Positions 4,833 through 5,850 of a stretch of 5,850 nucleotides of DNA are shown piece by piece (the stretch's first letter is position 1; each line of letters begins with the position of its first letter). Position numbers and translations under genes: made by a program. Source of the DNA: Candidatus Poseidoniaceae archaeon (GTDB lineage: Archaea > Thermoplasmatota > Poseidoniia > Poseidoniales > Poseidoniaceae); NCBI GenBank assembly GCA_022425185.1, contig JAKMFY010000108.1:1-5850 (forward strand). The letters run 5' to 3'. Under the pieces are notes generated by a model that was not told the DNA's origin, did no database searches, and was given only the letters and a program-made list of their open reading frames with translations.

Positions 4833-5850
4833 TCAATCAGAGTAGTATGATTCTGAGTTTGGCTCTGGCTTCAATCCCTTACGGGTTCGAATTTGAGCAA
4901 CAACCTTGTCGAATAATTGTGGTGGAAGCATTTCGAATCCAAGATTCTCTGTGTTCCATACCGCACGTCCTTGAGATGCTGCTCGAATATCGTTTGAGAA
5001 CCCGAATGTTTCAGCGATTGGAAGCACACCAATAACGGTTGTAACTTCGCCTTCACTTGGCATGTCTTCGATGATTCCACGACGGTTGGTGACTTCACGA
5101 GTCACTTGACCGAGCCAATCGTTTGGTACTGAAACGAATGCTTTCTGCATTGGTTCGAGAATGATTGTCTTAGCTCGCATCATTGCACCCTTCAGTCCAT
5201 TACGAACAGCAGGGATTGTTTGCGCAGGTCCTCTGTGAATTGCATCTTCGTGAAGTTTGGCGTCAGTAAGACGGACAAACATTCCCTGAACAGGTTCATC
5301 AGCGATAGGTCCCTTGACACAGACTTCATTGAATGCTTCAATAATCAGTTCACGAGTTTCGTGAAGTCCTTGAATACCCTTTGTGTCATTGACAAGGACG
5401 TTGGTTCCGTTAATAGCGTAAATCTTACGCATCAAATCCTTATCCATTCCAAGAGCTCCGAATTTGTTTCCAACTTCTTTACCATCATTCGGGCGAACTG
5501 TACCTTCCTTGAATTCTCCAGAGCGTAGCGCTGCTACAACTTCTGGTGTTAGTGGTTCTACTTCGAAGAAGAAACGGTTGTGTCGGTTTGGTGACTTTCC
5601 TTCAAACGCACGGCCACGGTTGCTTCCTTGTAGACCTTCTCTGTAAACAACGATAGGTGGGCTGACGCTTACCTTGATGTTCTGTTCTTCTTCGATTCTG
5701 TAAACAGTAATCTCAAGGTGAAGTTCTCCCATACCAGCTAACAATGCTTCTCCAGTTTCTTGGTTTGTTGTAACCCTGAGAGAGGCATCTGACTTGGCCA
5801 GTGAACGTAGAGCATCAATGAACTTTGGTAGGTCCTTCATGCTCTTAGGT
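4833..5850 (-). CDS. fusA: Archaeal translation elongation factor 2 (EF-2), C-terminal part
   Basis: The C-terminal 338 complete codons of EF-2, the GTPase that moves tRNA and mRNA through the ribosome; the GTPase domain lies beyond the right edge. The visible part begins in domain III (KDLPKFIDALRSLAKSD, then GMGELHLEI), goes through domain IV (from about SPPIVVYREG) and ends with domain V (ILEPMQKAF onward to YYSD). LHEDAIHRGPAQ holds the histidine that archaea and eukaryotes convert to diphthamide (codon at 5237-5235). This mark separates it from bacterial EF-G. The methionine at 5840 is internal, not a start, as the frame reads on as PKS upstream in line with the family. The stop at 4835-4833 lies next to the MOSC start. 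Expected to be a highly expressed gene. Confidence 0.97.
   Translation of the reverse strand, partial: PKSMKDLPKFIDALRSLAKSDASLRVTTNQETGEALLAGMGELHLEITVYRIEEEQNIKVSVSPPIVVYREGLQGSNRGRAFEGKSPNRHNRFFFEVEPLTPEVVAALRSGEFKEGTVRPNDGKEVGNKFGALGMDKDLMRKIYAINGTNVLVNDTKGIQGLHETRELIIEAFNEVCVKGPIADEPVQGMFVRLTDAKLHEDAIHRGPAQTIPAVRNGLKGAMMRAKTIILEPMQKAFVSVPNDWLGQVTREVTNRRGIIEDMPSEGEVTTVIGVLPIAETFGFSNDIRAASQGRAVWNTENLGFEMLPPQLFDKVVAQIRTRKGLKPEPNSESYYSD

Noticed and set aside
4629..5646. Plus-strand frames across the MOSC and EF-2 genes
   Set aside because: All are antisense to strongly conserved coding sequence and carry no motif.
1..5850. Mobile element, CRISPR array, defence island, tRNA or other RNA gene
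   Set aside because: No transposase, integrase, repeat array or recognisable tRNA fold was seen; the genes are metabolic and housekeeping with similar codon use.

Overview
The window looks like part of an archaeal chromosome, most probably a marine Thermoplasmatota such as Marine Group II (Ca. Poseidoniales). The evidence is archaeal/eukaryal-type EF-2, isopentenyl phosphate kinase (IPK), an archaeal-style KptA with an N-terminal zinc finger, an archaeal SCP-x-type thiolase start, and one near-perfect archaeal Shine-Dalgarno (GAGGTGAT). By eye the DNA is moderately AT-rich and codon use is even across genes. The lineage is an inference; no rRNA is present. I see no mobile element, CRISPR array, tRNA or phage gene.

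Layout. A thiolase N-terminus on the minus strand runs off the left edge (1-289). It is divergent from kptA (374-1063, plus) across an 84-bp gap that holds a 7+7 bp inverted repeat. kptA abuts, tail to tail with no spacer, a small helical/zinc-ribbon protein of unknown function (1064-1405, minus). Divergent from that gene is a plus-strand isoprenoid operon: IPK (1497-2300), an 80-residue three-helix membrane protein (2310-2552) whose ribosome site overlaps the IPK stop, and a 584-residue fusion of type 1 isopentenyl-diphosphate isomerase with a GGPP-type prenyl synthase (2622-4376). The end of the fusion overlaps by 17 bp the end of a minus-strand MOSC protein (4360-4830). The MOSC gene directly follows the 3' part of the EF-2 gene (4833-5850, minus, entering from the right edge).

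Function. The central operon covers the last steps of the archaeal mevalonate route to membrane lipids: isopentenyl phosphate to IPP (IPK), IPP to DMAPP (isomerase domain), then DMAPP plus IPP to geranylgeranyl diphosphate (synthase domain). The thiolase could supply acetoacetyl-CoA at the start of the same pathway, but it is transcribed separately and may serve other metabolism. KptA, EF-2 and MOSC are housekeeping neighbours with no evident link to lipid synthesis.

The most notable item is the isomerase-synthase fusion. Its isomerase half resembles the eukaryotic IDI1 form rather than the type 2 flavoprotein isomerase common in archaea, and an uncharacterised, apparently co-translated membrane protein sits between IPK and the fusion. 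The genome is tightly packed: dual stop codons, convergent overlaps and no obvious poly-T terminators between convergent genes.
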